Assembly (NCBI RefSeq): GCF_017114825.1
Contig: NZ_JADEVO010000024.1
Location: 1-64,000 of the forward strand
Direction: 5' to 3'
From: Pseudomonas gregormendelii
Lineage (GTDB): Bacteria > Pseudomonadota > Gammaproteobacteria > Pseudomonadales > Pseudomonadaceae
Length of the DNA: 64,000 bases
Position numbers and translations under genes: made by a program
Notes under the pieces: generated by a model
The model's database searches: none
What the model was told of the DNA's origin: nothing
What the model saw: the letters and a program-made list of their open reading frames with translations, nothing else
Shown: in pieces, positions 54,931 to 63,400 of the stretch
Layout of the letters: the number at the start of each line of letters is the position of its first letter
Numbering within the stretch: the stretch's first letter is position 1

Positions 54931-56649
54931 TTACATGAAGAAATCCAGGCGAAAGTAGATCGGCGCTTCACGCTCCGTCATCGCGGCCGGGCGTTTCAGG
55001 GAGTGGGCGAAGGTCACGCCGGCAGACAGGTGCTGGCCGCGGGCAAACAGCTCCAGCGAATGGCTGGAGACCCGCCCGTGCTGATCACCGTTGTAGCGCT
55101 CGTGGGTAATTACGCCCTGGTCGTAGCCCAGGCTGGCGCCGTATTCGGCCAAGGCCGGGCGCAACCAGGCAACGGTCAGCGGGCGTGCCCAGCGCAGGTC
55201 GTTGCGCCAGTAGGCACCGCTGTCACCGCTCAACTGCTGGTCCTTGAAACCGCGCAGCGAGGACGCGCCACCGAGGCTGATGCGTTGCGCGCTGAACAAC
55301 ACATCGTCACTGCGCTGGCCGGTGACCAGGCTGGTGAAACTCAAGGACTCCCCCGCCAGGGTGAAAGGCTGCAGGTAACTGGCGGTGGCGGTGTACTTGC
55401 GAAAACGCGCCTCGGGTTCACCGGGGCCGGGATGCCCTGCGCTTTGCGCGTCGAAGGCGCCGATGCCGTGTTGCAGGCCCAGGTCGAAGTTGATGAAGGC
55501 GCTGGCGACCCGGCGACCGTGGTTGATGCCCCACTGCAGCTCGCTCAGCCGATTGCTGCTCAGGTCCAGGCGGCTGTCCTCGATGTAGGCGTTGGTGCGC
55601 AGGTGCGCGACACCGAGGCTCATCGAGGTTTTGCTTAAAGCGTCGCGATGGATCACCCGTTCTGCGCGCAGCAGGTGGTGCTGGCTGTCGCCGGACTGCT
55701 TGAAGTTGAAACCATTGCCCTGGACCTGCGAGCGGTAATCGCTCTGGCTGTAGCTGTAGCTGAAGTTCCACCAACCCCAGGGCAGGCTGTAATAGAGCAT
55801 GGCGTTTTGCGAGGTCTTGCGTCGGTCGCTGACGGCGTCGTGACCACCGCGTAGCACCAGTTGATCGGCCAGGCCCAGGGGGCTGTCCCATTCCAGGGCG
55901 GTGCCCCATTGCTGTTCACCGGTGGATTTTTGCCCGTCGTTGTTGCGCGACACGCTGGCGCGCCAGGGTTTTTGCGCAGTGTTCTCCACCCTGACCCGGG
56001 TGCCGCCCACCTGCGCGCCCGGCGCCAGTTCCATGCGGGCCTGGTTCGATGGCAACCGGTTGAGCTGGTCGACCAGTTGCTCGATCTGACGCAGGTTCAA
56101 CAGCTCGCCATCGGCGCCGGGAAACGCCATGGCCAGTTCACGCGCCGACAGCCCGCTGTCCTCTGCGCGGTCCAGGCCTTCAAGCGTGCCTTCGACCACC
56201 AGCACTCTCAGGTGGCCGCTGGACAGGTCCTGTTGTGGCAAATAGGCGCGACTGGTGACCAGCCCGCTGGACAGGTAGTTCTCGGTGATGACCTTGAGCA
56301 GCTCATTGAGCCGGGCCACGTCCAGGCATTGGCCGAGGTAGGGTTTGAGCAGGGGCGAACGCGCGCCGGCGGGCAAGTGCTGGGCGCCCTCGATGTCGAT
56401 CGTGTCGATGGCAAAGCAACGGGAATCAGCGGGCATGGCCGGTGCGTCCGGCATGCTCGGGCTGCCGGGCAACGCCTTGAGCTCTTCCAGCCGCTGGCGC
56501 TGCTCTTGCAATAAGCGATTCTGGCGATCACGGATAATGTCCTGATCGCCGGGATTGGTAACGGGCGCGGCCATAGTGCTGCTGATAACGCTTATATAAA
56601 TAAACGAAACGCACGTAAGGAATTGCGCCCTCGACAGTAATGAGGGCAA
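54931..56649 (-). CDS. cdiB: Two-partner secretion outer-membrane transporter CdiB
   Basis: 572 residues, FhaC/ShlB family. Signal peptide (FLTCVSFIYISVISSTMAA), an N-terminal plug-like helix rich in Gln/Arg/Glu (RQNRLLQEQRQRLEELKAL), POTRA domains (AIDTIDIEGAQHLPAGA; GHLRVLVVEGTLEGLDRAED), then a 16-strand barrel with the conserved loop-6 region SLGGASSLRGFKDQQLSGDS (VRGF/LRGF motif) and terminal strand IYFRLDFFM. It exports CdiA through the outer membrane. TTG start at 56649 is chosen for the signal peptide; no good ribosome site was seen. cdiA follows after 38 bases. Confidence 0.93.
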   Translation of the reverse strand: MPSLLSRAQFLTCVSFIYISVISSTMAAPVTNPGDQDIIRDRQNRLLQEQRQRLEELKALPGSPSMPDAPAMPADSRCFAIDTIDIEGAQHLPAGARSPLLKPYLGQCLDVARLNELLKVITENYLSSGLVTSRAYLPQQDLSSGHLRVLVVEGTLEGLDRAEDSGLSARELAMAFPGADGELLNLRQIEQLVDQLNRLPSNQARMELAPGAQVGGTRVRVENTAQKPWRASVSRNNDGQKSTGEQQWGTALEWDSPLGLADQLVLRGGHDAVSDRRKTSQNAMLYYSLPWGWWNFSYSYSQSDYRSQVQGNGFNFKQSGDSQHHLLRAERVIHRDALSKTSMSLGVAHLRTNAYIEDSRLDLSSNRLSELQWGINHGRRVASAFINFDLGLQHGIGAFDAQSAGHPGPGEPEARFRKYTATASYLQPFTLAGESLSFTSLVTGQRSDDVLFSAQRISLGGASSLRGFKDQQLSGDSGAYWRNDLRWARPLTVAWLRPALAEYGASLGYDQGVITHERYNGDQHGRVSSHSLELFARGQHLSAGVTFAHSLKRPAAMTEREAPIYFRLDFFM

Positions 56650-56931
56650 CTTGGAGAACCGGGTAATAAACGAGGGGGACTAAAGTAACACTGTGATTGG
56701 CACTCGCCACCCCTTGAAACAATGCCGCTGGAGACAACAGGAACATCCCTACATACAGTGGTTAAGTTTTCCTACAGAACTTTCTGATACTTTGTTCTTT
56801 TGCAGTTTCCTCGCACAGGCAGTGCTTTGCGGCCAGTATTAAATGCTCAAGCTAAGCGTGAGGCTAAAATATTCAGCCAATGATTAAACTTGGTCTTCAC
56901 TCTCAACTTTCTTATTGATCATGAAGTCAAT

Positions 56932-57029
56932 GTAGGAGCTGCCGCAGGCTCGGGCCGCGATCGGACGATCTTTTGATCTTCGCCCTTGAAAATCAAGATC
57001 AAAAGATCGCAGCCTTCGGCAGCTCCTAC
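56932..57029. repeat. Long inverted-repeat intergenic element, copy E
   Basis: Arms GTAGGAGCTGCCGCAGGCTC and CTTCGGCAGCTCCTAC; the left arm carries a short insertion (GGGCCGCGATCGGAC). It lies in the 581-bp divergent gap between cdiB and aer, at the right edge of the accessory region. Nothing else was recognised in this gap apart from the following half element. Confidence 0.8.
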
Positions 57030-57078
57030 GGGGGCTCTGTTTCATTCGGCCGGATCTGGTTGGCTGTCAGGCCGCCTT

Positions 57079-57100
57079 CGCTGGCAAGCCAGCTCCCACA
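57079..57100. repeat. Half element of the GCTGGCAAGCCAGCTCC family
   Basis: CGCTGGCAAGCCAGCTCCCA without its partner arm. It lies within a short duplicated stretch (GGATCTGGT(T)GGCTGTCAGG at about 57051 and 57124). Confidence 0.65.
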
Positions 57101-57230
57101 AGGGGCTTTGTTTCATTTCGCGGGATCTGGTGGCTGTCAGGCCGTCTTTGCGGGCGATGGGCAATAAAAAAATTCAACAAATTGCTGGCGCCGCCGAAAC
57201 CCTGTGAAAGCCTCACGGATTGAATATGCC

Positions 57231-58796
57231 ATGCGTAATAACCAGCCCATCACTCAACGCGAGCGGACCTTCCCGGCTCAGCAGCGGTTGATTTCCACGA
57301 CCGATGCCAAGGGCGTGATTTCCTACTGTAACGACTACTTCGTCGAGATCAGCGGGTTTTCGCGTGAGGAACTGATCCGTGCGCCGCACAATCTGGTTCG
57401 TCATCCTGACGTGCCATCGGCGGTGTTCGCGCATATGTGGGGCACGCTCAAGCAGGGTCAGCCCTGGATGGGTATCGTCAAGAATCGCTGCAAGAGCGGT
57501 GATCACTATTGGGTTAACGCCTATGTGACGCCGATCTTCGAAGGCAATCAGGTGATCGGTTACGAGTCGGTGCGGGTCAAGCCGACTGCTGAGCAGATCC
57601 GTCGTGCCGAGGCGTTGTATCAGCGGCTTAACCAGGGCAAGTCGGCGGTTCCTGCCAGTGATAAGTGGCTGCCGGTTGTGCAGGATTGGTTGCCGTTTAT
57701 TCTGGTGAGCCAGTTGAGTTTCATGATTGGCGCCACGCTGACTTCGCACTGGGGCTTTGCCCTTGCCGCCGGGCTTTCGGTGCCGTTGGGCCTGATGGGC
57801 TTGAGCTGGCAGCAGCGTGGGTTGAAGCGCTTGTTGCGTTTGGCCGAGCAGACCACGTCCGACCCGTTGATTGCGCAGATGTACACCGACAGCCGTGGCG
57901 CACAGGCGCGGTTGGAGATGTCGATTCTGAGTCAGGAAGCGCGCCTGAAGACCTGCCTGACCCGTTTGCAGGACACGGCCGAGCATCTGACCGATCAGGC
58001 CAGGCAGTCCGACACCCTGGCGCACAACAGTTCGACTGGCCTTGAGCGTCAGCGGGTTGAGACCGAGCAGGTGGCGACAGCGGTGAACCAGATGGCGGCG
58101 ACGACCCAGGAAGTGGCGAGCCATGTGCAGCGCACGGCAGATGCCACCCAGGAAGCTAATCGCCTGACGGGGCGTGGTCGTACCATTGCCGGGGAAACCC
58201 GTGACGCCATTCAGCGCCTGTCGGTGGTGGTTGGGGAAACCGGGATGACGGTGACTCAGCTTGCCAAGGACAGTGACGAGATCGGTGGTGTGGTGGACGT
58301 GATCAAGGGTATCGCGGACCAGACCAACCTGCTGGCGTTGAACGCGGCCATCGAAGCGGCCCGTGCCGGTGAGATGGGTCGTGGGTTTGCGGTGGTGGCG
58401 GATGAGGTGCGGCAACTGGCGCAGCGGACCAGCGAGTCCACCGGGCAGATTCATGCGCTGATCGCCAAGCTGCAGCAGACGGCCAGTACCGCCGTGCAGA
58501 CCATGGAAGCCGGGCATCGTCAGGCTGAGGAAGGTGTGGCGCGGGTGCTGGAGGCGGATCAGGCGTTGGTGGGGATCAGTGAGGCGGTGGCCAATATTAC
58601 TGATATGACGACGCAGATTGCGGCGGCGACTGAGGAACAGAGTGCTGTGGCTGAGGAGATCAGTCGCAATATCAGCAATATTTCGCAGCTGGCGGATCAG
58701 ACGTCGGAGCAGGCGCAGCATTCGGCGTTGTTGAGTGAAGAGCTGACCAAGACGGCGAGTACACAGTATTCGTTGGTTGAGAGGTTTAATCGCTAG
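57231..58796 (+). CDS. aer: Aerotaxis receptor Aer (PAS-containing methyl-accepting protein)
   Basis: 521 residues. MRNNQPITQRERTFPAQQRL then STTDAKGVISYCNDYFVEIS opens a PAS domain (about 20-115) with NLVRHPDVPSAVFAHMWGTL and HYWVNAYVTPIFEG, typical of FAD-binding Aer. A hydrophobic hairpin at about 150-190 anchors it to the inner membrane. The signalling domain has the hairpin tip ADQTNLLALNAAIEAARAGE and GRGFAVVADEVRQLAQRTSE. It steers cells toward oxygen or redox optimum through CheA/CheW. ATG 57231 is preferred to the GTG at 57204 by match with known Aer starts. Its closeness to the cbb3 oxidase genes is conserved in Pseudomonas. Confidence 0.94.
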   Translation: MRNNQPITQRERTFPAQQRLISTTDAKGVISYCNDYFVEISGFSREELIRAPHNLVRHPDVPSAVFAHMWGTLKQGQPWMGIVKNRCKSGDHYWVNAYVTPIFEGNQVIGYESVRVKPTAEQIRRAEALYQRLNQGKSAVPASDKWLPVVQDWLPFILVSQLSFMIGATLTSHWGFALAAGLSVPLGLMGLSWQQRGLKRLLRLAEQTTSDPLIAQMYTDSRGAQARLEMSILSQEARLKTCLTRLQDTAEHLTDQARQSDTLAHNSSTGLERQRVETEQVATAVNQMAATTQEVASHVQRTADATQEANRLTGRGRTIAGETRDAIQRLSVVVGETGMTVTQLAKDSDEIGGVVDVIKGIADQTNLLALNAAIEAARAGEMGRGFAVVADEVRQLAQRTSESTGQIHALIAKLQQTASTAVQTMEAGHRQAEEGVARVLEADQALVGISEAVANITDMTTQIAAATEEQSAVAEEISRNISNISQLADQTSEQAQHSALLSEELTKTASTQYSLVERFNR

Positions 58797-58806
58797 GGTA
58801 AGGTCA

Positions 58807-58840
58807 AGGTCAAAAGATCGCAGCCTTCGGCAGCTCCTAC
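58807..58840. repeat. Half of the long inverted-repeat element
   Basis: Right arm only: GTCAAAAGATCGCAGCCTTC through GGCAGCTCCTAC, directly after aer. Confidence 0.75.
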
Positions 58841-58858
58841 GGGGGCGTGTATGAGCAG

Positions 58859-58884
58859 AAACCCGGGTAGCTTCCGGGTTTTTT
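58859..58884 (+). terminator. Intrinsic terminator after aer
   Basis: AACCCGG, loop GTAGCTT, CCGGGTT with a following T run (TTTTTT in all). Compact and strong. Confidence 0.8.
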
Positions 58885-58898
58885 GTTGCTGCACAAAA

Positions 58899-58926
58899 CC
58901 TGTGGGAGCGGGCTTGCCCGCGATGA
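58899..58926. repeat. REP element of the GTGGGAGCGGGCTTGCCCGCGA family
   Basis: CCTGTGGGAGCGGGCTTGCC followed by CGCGATGA, the common fluorescent-pseudomonad REP sequence. Lies between the convergent aer and hydrolase genes. Confidence 0.85.
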
Positions 58927-58949
58927 GGCCCTTACAGCCACCGCAGATG

Positions 58950-59627
58950 TCACTGAAGGAAGCTGGCAACCTTCTGCGCCGCAGCGGCCAGATGCTGTTC
59001 GTGGGTATGCCCCGAAGCCTTCAGCGGTTTGAGGTCATGATCCCCCGCCACCAGCCAGAACAACTCGATGCCCGGTGACAACTTGTACCCTTCGACAGCC
59101 TCCCGATTGCCCAGCGCATCCCGCTCGCCCTGCACAATCAGCGTACGGGTCTTCAAGCCGGCCAGGTGTTCCACCCGCGGTTTCTCCGGCTTGCCCACTG
59201 CGTAGAACGGATACCCCAGGCACACCAGCGCATCCGCGCCCAGTTCATCCGCCAGCAAACTGGCCATCCGCCCGCCCATGGACTTGCCGCCAATGGCCAG
59301 TTTCCCGGCGACATGGCGTCGCACCACGGCATACACCTCCCGCCAGCATTCCAGCAGTTTCGGCGCCGGATTCGGTGGGCGTTTGCCGCCGTCGATACGC
59401 CGCTGCGCCATGTAGGGAAACTCGAAGCGCAGCACGTTGACCCCAAGTACAGCAAGGCGCGCAGCCATGTCGTTCATCCAGTCGCTGTCCATCGGCGCAC
59501 CGGCGCCATGGGCGAGGATCAACGTCGCAGATGCCGGCCCTACAGCGGCATCCCATAACCATCCGTGATCCTGCACACACCGCGCCCATTGATCCCCGTC
59601 AATACTGGCCTTGTGCTCTTTGTCCAT
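58950..59627 (-). CDS. Alpha/beta hydrolase (KANL3/Tex30-like)
   Basis: 225 residues. TLILAHGAGAPMDSDWMNDM (oxyanion part), FEFPYMAQRRIDGGKRPPNP, and the nucleophile elbow AIGGKSMGGRMASLL with Ser near residue 116. The acid is in IVQGERDALGN and the base in VAGDHDLKP. This is the KANL3/Tex30-like type of dienelactone-hydrolase-related protein, substrate unknown. ATG at 59627 has GCGAGG upstream. Lies between aer and the cco genes, facing away from ccoN. Confidence 0.85.
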   Translation of the reverse strand: MDKEHKASIDGDQWARCVQDHGWLWDAAVGPASATLILAHGAGAPMDSDWMNDMAARLAVLGVNVLRFEFPYMAQRRIDGGKRPPNPAPKLLECWREVYAVVRRHVAGKLAIGGKSMGGRMASLLADELGADALVCLGYPFYAVGKPEKPRVEHLAGLKTRTLIVQGERDALGNREAVEGYKLSPGIELFWLVAGDHDLKPLKASGHTHEQHLAAAAQKVASFLQ

Positions 59628-59723
59628 GCTTGCCTCGCTTTTAGTCTGCCTATAACTCCAGGCGAAGGACGCGCTGCCTTGTCGCACGCGTGCTCACTTC
59701 GGCTGAACCGTGGATGGGGAACC

Positions 59724-61148
59724 ATGAACACTTCTATCAGTACCGCCTACAACTACAAGGTGGTCCGCCAATTCGCCATTATGACGGTGGTGTGGGGCAT
59801 CGTCGGCATGGGGCTCGGGGTTTTTCTCGCAGCCCAATTGGTGTGGCCCGAGCTTAACTTCGATTTGCCGTGGACCAGCTTCGGGCGCCTGCGCCCTTTG
59901 CACACCAACGCGGTGATCTTCGCCTTCGGCGGTTGCGCCCTGTTCGCCAGTTCGTTTTATTCGGTGCAACGCACCTGCCAGACGCAGTTGTTTGCGCCAA
60001 AAATTGCCGCGTTCTGTTTCTGGGGCTGGCAAGTGGTGATCCTGCTGGCGGCGATCAGCCTGCCGCTGGGTTACACCAGTTCCAAGGAGTACGCCGAGCT
60101 GGAATGGCCGATCGACATTCTGATCACCATCGTCTGGGTCGCCTACGCCGTGGTGTTCTTCGGCACGATCATGCAGCGCAAGACCAAGCACATCTACGTG
60201 GGCAACTGGTTCTTCGGTGCGTTCATCATCACCGTGGCGATTCTGCACATCGTTAACAACCTTGAGCTGCCGGTGAGTTTCACCAAGTCCTATTCGGTGT
60301 ATGCCGGTGCGACCGATGCGATGGTGCAGTGGTGGTACGGCCACAACGCCGTGGGCTTTTTCCTCACGGCCGGCTTCCTCGGCATGATGTATTACTTCGT
60401 GCCCAAGCAGGCCGAGCGGCCGGTGTATTCCTATCGCCTGTCGATCGTTCACTTCTGGGCGCTGATCACCCTGTACATCTGGGCAGGTCCGCACCACTTG
60501 CACTACACCGCGCTGCCGGACTGGGCGCAGTCGCTGGGCATGGTGATGTCGCTGATTCTGCTGGCTCCAAGCTGGGGCGGGATGATCAACGGCATGATGA
60601 CCCTGTCGGGCGCCTGGCATAAGTTGCGCAGCGATCCGATCCTGCGCTTCCTGGTGGTCTCGCTGGCGTTCTACGGCATGTCGACCTTTGAAGGTCCGAT
60701 GATGGCGATCAAGACCGTCAACGCCCTCTCCCACTACACCGACTGGACCATTGGCCACGTACACGCCGGTGCACTCGGCTGGGTGGCGATGATTTCCATC
60801 GGCGCGCTGTATCACATGATCCCGAGAATCTTCGGTCGTGCGCAGATGCACAGCATCGGCCTGATCAACGCGCACTTCTGGCTCGCGACCATCGGCACCG
60901 TGCTGTACATCGCCTCCATGTGGGTCAACGGCATTGCCCAGGGCCTGATGTGGCGCGCGATCAACGAAGACGGCACGCTGACCTACTCCTTCGTCGAAAC
61001 CCTGGTGGCCAGCCACCCAGGCTTCGTCGTGCGCCTGGTAGGCGGCGCGATCTTCCTGAGCGGCATGTTCCTGATGGCTTACAACACCTGGCGCACCGTA
61101 CGGGCCTCGCAGCCTGCCGACGTCGCCACTGCCGCGCAGATCGCCTGA
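59724..61148 (+). CDS. ccoN: cbb3-type cytochrome c oxidase subunit I (first copy)
   Basis: 474 residues, full length. Catalytic haem-copper subunit; reduces O2 to water with high affinity and pumps protons. About 12 membrane helices. Haem and copper ligands lie in GRLRPLHTNAVIFAFGGCAL, WWYGHNAVGFFLTAGFLGMM, IWAGPHHLHYTALPDWAQS and YTDWTIGHVHAGALGW. The ATG at 59724 has GGATGGGGA upstream; the longer frame upstream is not conserved. By order after aer this copy should correspond to the cco-2 operon of P. aeruginosa (from memory). First gene of ccoNOQP. Confidence 0.97.
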   Translation: MNTSISTAYNYKVVRQFAIMTVVWGIVGMGLGVFLAAQLVWPELNFDLPWTSFGRLRPLHTNAVIFAFGGCALFASSFYSVQRTCQTQLFAPKIAAFCFWGWQVVILLAAISLPLGYTSSKEYAELEWPIDILITIVWVAYAVVFFGTIMQRKTKHIYVGNWFFGAFIITVAILHIVNNLELPVSFTKSYSVYAGATDAMVQWWYGHNAVGFFLTAGFLGMMYYFVPKQAERPVYSYRLSIVHFWALITLYIWAGPHHLHYTALPDWAQSLGMVMSLILLAPSWGGMINGMMTLSGAWHKLRSDPILRFLVVSLAFYGMSTFEGPMMAIKTVNALSHYTDWTIGHVHAGALGWVAMISIGALYHMIPRIFGRAQMHSIGLINAHFWLATIGTVLYIASMWVNGIAQGLMWRAINEDGTLTYSFVETLVASHPGFVVRLVGGAIFLSGMFLMAYNTWRTVRASQPADVATAAQIA

Positions 61149-61158
61149 GGAGTCCGCG

Positions 61159-61767
61159 ATGAAACACGAAACAATCGAGAAAAACGTCGGCCTGCTCATG
61201 CTGTTGATGGTGCTGGCCGTGAGTATCGGCGGCCTGACCCAGATCGTGCCGCTGTTCTTCCAGGACGTGACCAACAAGCCGGTGGAGGGCATGAAGCCCT
61301 ACACCGCGCTGCAGCTGGAAGGGCGCGACATCTACATTCGGGAAGGTTGCGTGGGTTGCCATTCGCAGATGATCCGGCCGTTCCGCGCCGAAACCGAACG
61401 CTACGGGCACTACTCGGTGGCCGGCGAGAGCGTGTGGGATCACCCGTTCCTGTGGGGCTCCAAGCGTACCGGGCCGGATTTGGCCCGGGTCGGCGCCCGC
61501 TACTCGGATGACTGGCATCGCGCGCACTTGTACAACCCGCGCAACGTGGTGCCCGAGTCGAAGATGCCGGCCTACCCATGGCTGGTCACGCAGGCGGTGG
61601 ACAGCAGCCATACCGAAACCAAGATCCGCACCATGCGCACCCTCGGCGTGCCGTACACCGATGACGACGTCAGCGGCGCGGTGGCCAGCCTCAAGGGCAA
61701 GACCGAGATGGACGCCCTGGTTTCTTACCTGCAAGTGCTCGGCACTGCCATCAAGAGCAAGAGGTGA
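61159..61767 (+). CDS. ccoO: cbb3 oxidase subunit II (mono-haem)
   Basis: 202 residues. One N-terminal membrane anchor (GLLMLLMVLAVSIGGLTQIV) and a periplasmic cytochrome c domain with a single CxxCH site, REGCVGCHSQMIRPF, and the axial methionine probably in ESKMPAYPWL. Passes electrons from CcoP to CcoN. Ten bases after ccoN with GAGGAG nearby (TGAGGAGTCCGCG). Confidence 0.96.
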   Translation: MKHETIEKNVGLLMLLMVLAVSIGGLTQIVPLFFQDVTNKPVEGMKPYTALQLEGRDIYIREGCVGCHSQMIRPFRAETERYGHYSVAGESVWDHPFLWGSKRTGPDLARVGARYSDDWHRAHLYNPRNVVPESKMPAYPWLVTQAVDSSHTETKIRTMRTLGVPYTDDDVSGAVASLKGKTEMDALVSYLQVLGTAIKSKR

Positions 61768-61770
61768 GTG

Positions 61771-61968
61771 ATGTTTGAGATGAGCACTGGAATGATCCGC
61801 GGCCTGGGCACGGTCGTGGTGTTCGTGGCCTTCGTCGGCCTGACGCTGTGGGTGTTCAACACCAAGCGCAATCCGGAATTCGCCGAAGCGCGCCTGCTGC
61901 CGTTCGCCGACGAGCCGCAACCTGACAGCCCCCCAGAACCTGCAACAACAAGGAGTACCCGGTCATGA
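61771..61968 (+). CDS. ccoQ: cbb3 oxidase subunit CcoQ
   Basis: 65 residues, one transmembrane helix (GLGTVVVFVAFVGLTLWVF) and a short polar tail. CcoQ stabilises the complex and is not catalytic. ATG at 61771 preceded by GAGGTGA; it overlaps ccoP by four bases (ATGA). Confidence 0.9.
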   Translation: MFEMSTGMIRGLGTVVVFVAFVGLTLWVFNTKRNPEFAEARLLPFADEPQPDSPPEPATTRSTRS

Positions 61969-62918
61969 CCACTTTCTGGAGTACGTGGATCTGCGTACTG
62001 ACCATCGGCAGCCTGATCGGCCTGACCTGGCTGCTGATCGGCACCCGCAAGGGCGAGACCAAGGGCAGCGTCGACCAGACCATGGGCCACAGCTTCGACG
62101 GCATCGAGGAGTACGACAACCCGTTGCCGCAGTGGTGGTTCATGCTGTTCGCCGGCACGTTGGTGTTTGCCGTCGGTTACCTGGTGCTGTACCCGGGCCT
62201 GGGCAACTGGAAAGGCATCCTGCCCGGCTATGAAGATGGCTGGACCGGCGTGCACGAGTGGGAAAGGGAGATGAACAAGGCTGACGCGAAGTTTGGGCCG
62301 ATCTACGCCAAATTCGCGTCGATGCCCGTGGAAGAAGTGGCTAATGACCCGCAAGCGCTGAAGATGGGTGGCCGCCTGTTCGCCTCCAATTGCTCGGTGT
62401 GCCACGGCTCGGATGCCAAGGGCGCGTTCGGCTTCCCCAACCTCGCCGACAGCAACTGGCGCTGGGGCGGCGATGCCGAGATGATCAAGACCACGATCAT
62501 GGGCGGTCGCATGGCGGCGATGCCGGCCTGGGGCGAAATCCTCGGTGAAGCCGGCGTGAAGAACGTGGCCGCCTACGTGCGTCACGACTTGGCAGGGCTG
62601 CCGTTGCCAGCGGATACCAAGGCCGACCTGCAAGCCGGCCAGCAAGCGTTCAGCACCACCTGCACGGCCTGTCACGGCGCGAATGGCCAGGGCACCGAGG
62701 CCATGGGCGCGCCGAACCTGACGCACCCGGCCGGCTTTATCTACGGCACCAGCCTGACGCAGCTCGAGCAAACGATTCGTCATGGTCGCCAGGGTCACAT
62801 GCCGGCGCAGAATGAGCTGCTGGGCAACGATAAGGTGCAACTGTTGGCGGCTTATGTGTACAGCCTGTCCCACGGTTTGAATACCGATCGTTTGCAGGCT
62901 GAAGGCAAACGCGAATAG
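61965..62918 (+). CDS. ccoP: cbb3 oxidase subunit III (di-haem)
   Basis: 317 residues. Two N-terminal membrane helices flanking a loop (ILTIGSL... and FMLFAGTLVFAVGYLVLYPG), then two cytochrome c domains with CxxCH sites ASNCSVCHGSDAKG (about residue 144) and TTCTACHGANGQG (about residue 230). It receives electrons from soluble c-type cytochromes. FDGIEEYDNPLPQWW is the family N-terminal signature. Confidence 0.96.
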   Translation: MTTFWSTWICVLTIGSLIGLTWLLIGTRKGETKGSVDQTMGHSFDGIEEYDNPLPQWWFMLFAGTLVFAVGYLVLYPGLGNWKGILPGYEDGWTGVHEWEREMNKADAKFGPIYAKFASMPVEEVANDPQALKMGGRLFASNCSVCHGSDAKGAFGFPNLADSNWRWGGDAEMIKTTIMGGRMAAMPAWGEILGEAGVKNVAAYVRHDLAGLPLPADTKADLQAGQQAFSTTCTACHGANGQGTEAMGAPNLTHPAGFIYGTSLTQLEQTIRHGRQGHMPAQNELLGNDKVQLLAAYVYSLSHGLNTDRLQAEGKRE

Positions 62919-62933
62919 CTCTCGACCGCTCTA

Positions 62934-62959
62934 CTGCCGCATTCGCCTGCATGCGGCAG
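62934..62959 (+). terminator. Hairpin after ccoP
   Basis: CTGCCGCAT and ATGCGGCAG, loop of eight bases, 15 bases after the ccoP stop. Weak T content after it, so termination may be partial. Confidence 0.5.
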
Positions 62960-63301
62960 TTCCCTGCTCCTTTGCGACCAAGTGTCGCACCCTTCCTTAG
63001 TACGCCTTTCGGTTCCCCGAATTCGGGTCTAAGCTTGCCCAGATGCGGACTGGCATGAGCCGGTTCCAGGTCGACCCGACGCGATGCGTTCGACGAATGT
63101 GCTCGATGACAGGCCGCAAAGGCTGGTAGATACCGGCTGTCGCGCAAATCGCCTCCTGTCACCTGATCGTTGTGTTTGAACACACCCCGTTACATCTGAC
63201 CTGACCCCCTCGGCTCTTTCGTCTGCTGCGACATTTTGTCCATGGGCAATTTTGTCCTTACGCGGCGCATGGAAAGGCCGCAGAATCAGCTTTTGAAAGC
63301 A

Positions 63302-63315
63302 TTGACCCAGGTCAT
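63302..63315 (+). promoter_or_regulatory. Candidate ANR/FNR box for the second cco operon
   Basis: TTGAC-CCAG-GTCAT matches the TTGAY-N4-RTCAA consensus in nine of ten defined positions. A possible -10 (TACATA, 63343-63348) lies at a suitable distance downstream, and the second ccoN starts at 63401. No such box was seen before the first ccoN. Confidence 0.55.
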
Positions 63316-63400
63316 GGCGCGTTGCAATGACCCCCCGCTTTCTACATACTTGCGGCCGATTTTTACTCCTAATAAAACACCCAAACCGTGGAACCTTAGA

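Larger units (their letters stand above)
62919..63400. other. Gap between the two cco operons
   Basis: No gene seen. The left end holds the ccoP hairpin, the right end an FNR/ANR-like site and promoter for the second ccoN. The middle, including a short pseudo-tract around 63010-63230, shows nothing recognisable. Confidence 0.5.

Noticed and set aside
57213..58721. 502-codon minus-strand frame opposite aer
   Set aside because: Shadow of aer; His/Arg/Leu-rich without any recognisable motif.
59694..61292. 532-codon minus-strand frame opposite ccoN
   Set aside because: Shadow of a certain gene, no motifs.
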